Source of the DNA: an uncultured Gemmatimonadota bacterium
GTDB taxonomy: Bacteria > Gemmatimonadota > Gemmatimonadetes > Gemmatimonadales > Gemmatimonadaceae
Reading direction: 5' to 3'
Assembly (NCBI GenBank): GCA_946887155.1
Contig: CAMPKM010000184.1
Coordinates: 1 to 6,262, forward strand
Length of the DNA stretch: 6,262 nt
Part shown: one piece after another, positions 1 through 6,262 of the stretch
How the letters are laid out: every line of letters starts with the position of its first letter
Numbering within the stretch: the first letter of the stretch is position 1
Notes under the pieces: model-generated
Database searches by the model: none
Told to the model about the DNA's origin: nothing
What the model saw: the letters and a program-made list of their open reading frames with translations, nothing else
Program-made: the position numbers and the translations under genes

Positions 1-6262
<6,262 letters not shown>

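Overview
The window is a GC-rich stretch (roughly two thirds G+C by eye) of a bacterial RNA polymerase operon. It holds the 3' part of rpoB (beta subunit) followed directly by nearly all of rpoC (beta' subunit), both on the + strand. There is almost no non-coding DNA: the rpoB stop and rpoC start overlap in ATGA (2045-2048). Neither gene is complete. rpoB begins upstream of the window and rpoC runs open through its last base.

Layout: 1-2048 encodes the C-terminal 681 residues of beta, starting just before the conserved NFED motif. It includes the active-site lysines and the clamp/C-terminal region. 2045-6262 encodes 1406 residues of beta' with an N-terminal zinc site, clamp helices, the NADFDGD catalytic loop, bridge helix, second zinc site, trigger loop with a large insertion, and most of the C-terminal region. 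The two subunits together form the polymerase active centre. The overlap, with a good Shine-Dalgarno inside the end of rpoB, suggests coupled translation of partners needed in equal amounts.

Organism: high GC, a large trigger-loop insertion in beta' (typical of Gram-negative lineages rather than Firmicutes or Actinobacteria), and beta' N-terminal wording ([15 protein letters not shown]) that recalls Bacteroidetes/Chlorobi-type proteins suggest a high-GC Gram-negative in or near the FCB group. Gemmatimonadota is my best guess at low to moderate confidence; no database was consulted.

This is a core housekeeping locus, and I see no hidden mobile element, RNA gene, CRISPR array or defence system. 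Two things stand out. First, GTTAGGC recurs: every TTA leucine codon I can find lies in it, while GTTGGG and CCCAAC appear absent, which suggests a strongly directional mutation or avoidance process. Second, beta carries an apparent long, mostly helical insertion between the ETHLG and SDGRSGE motifs.
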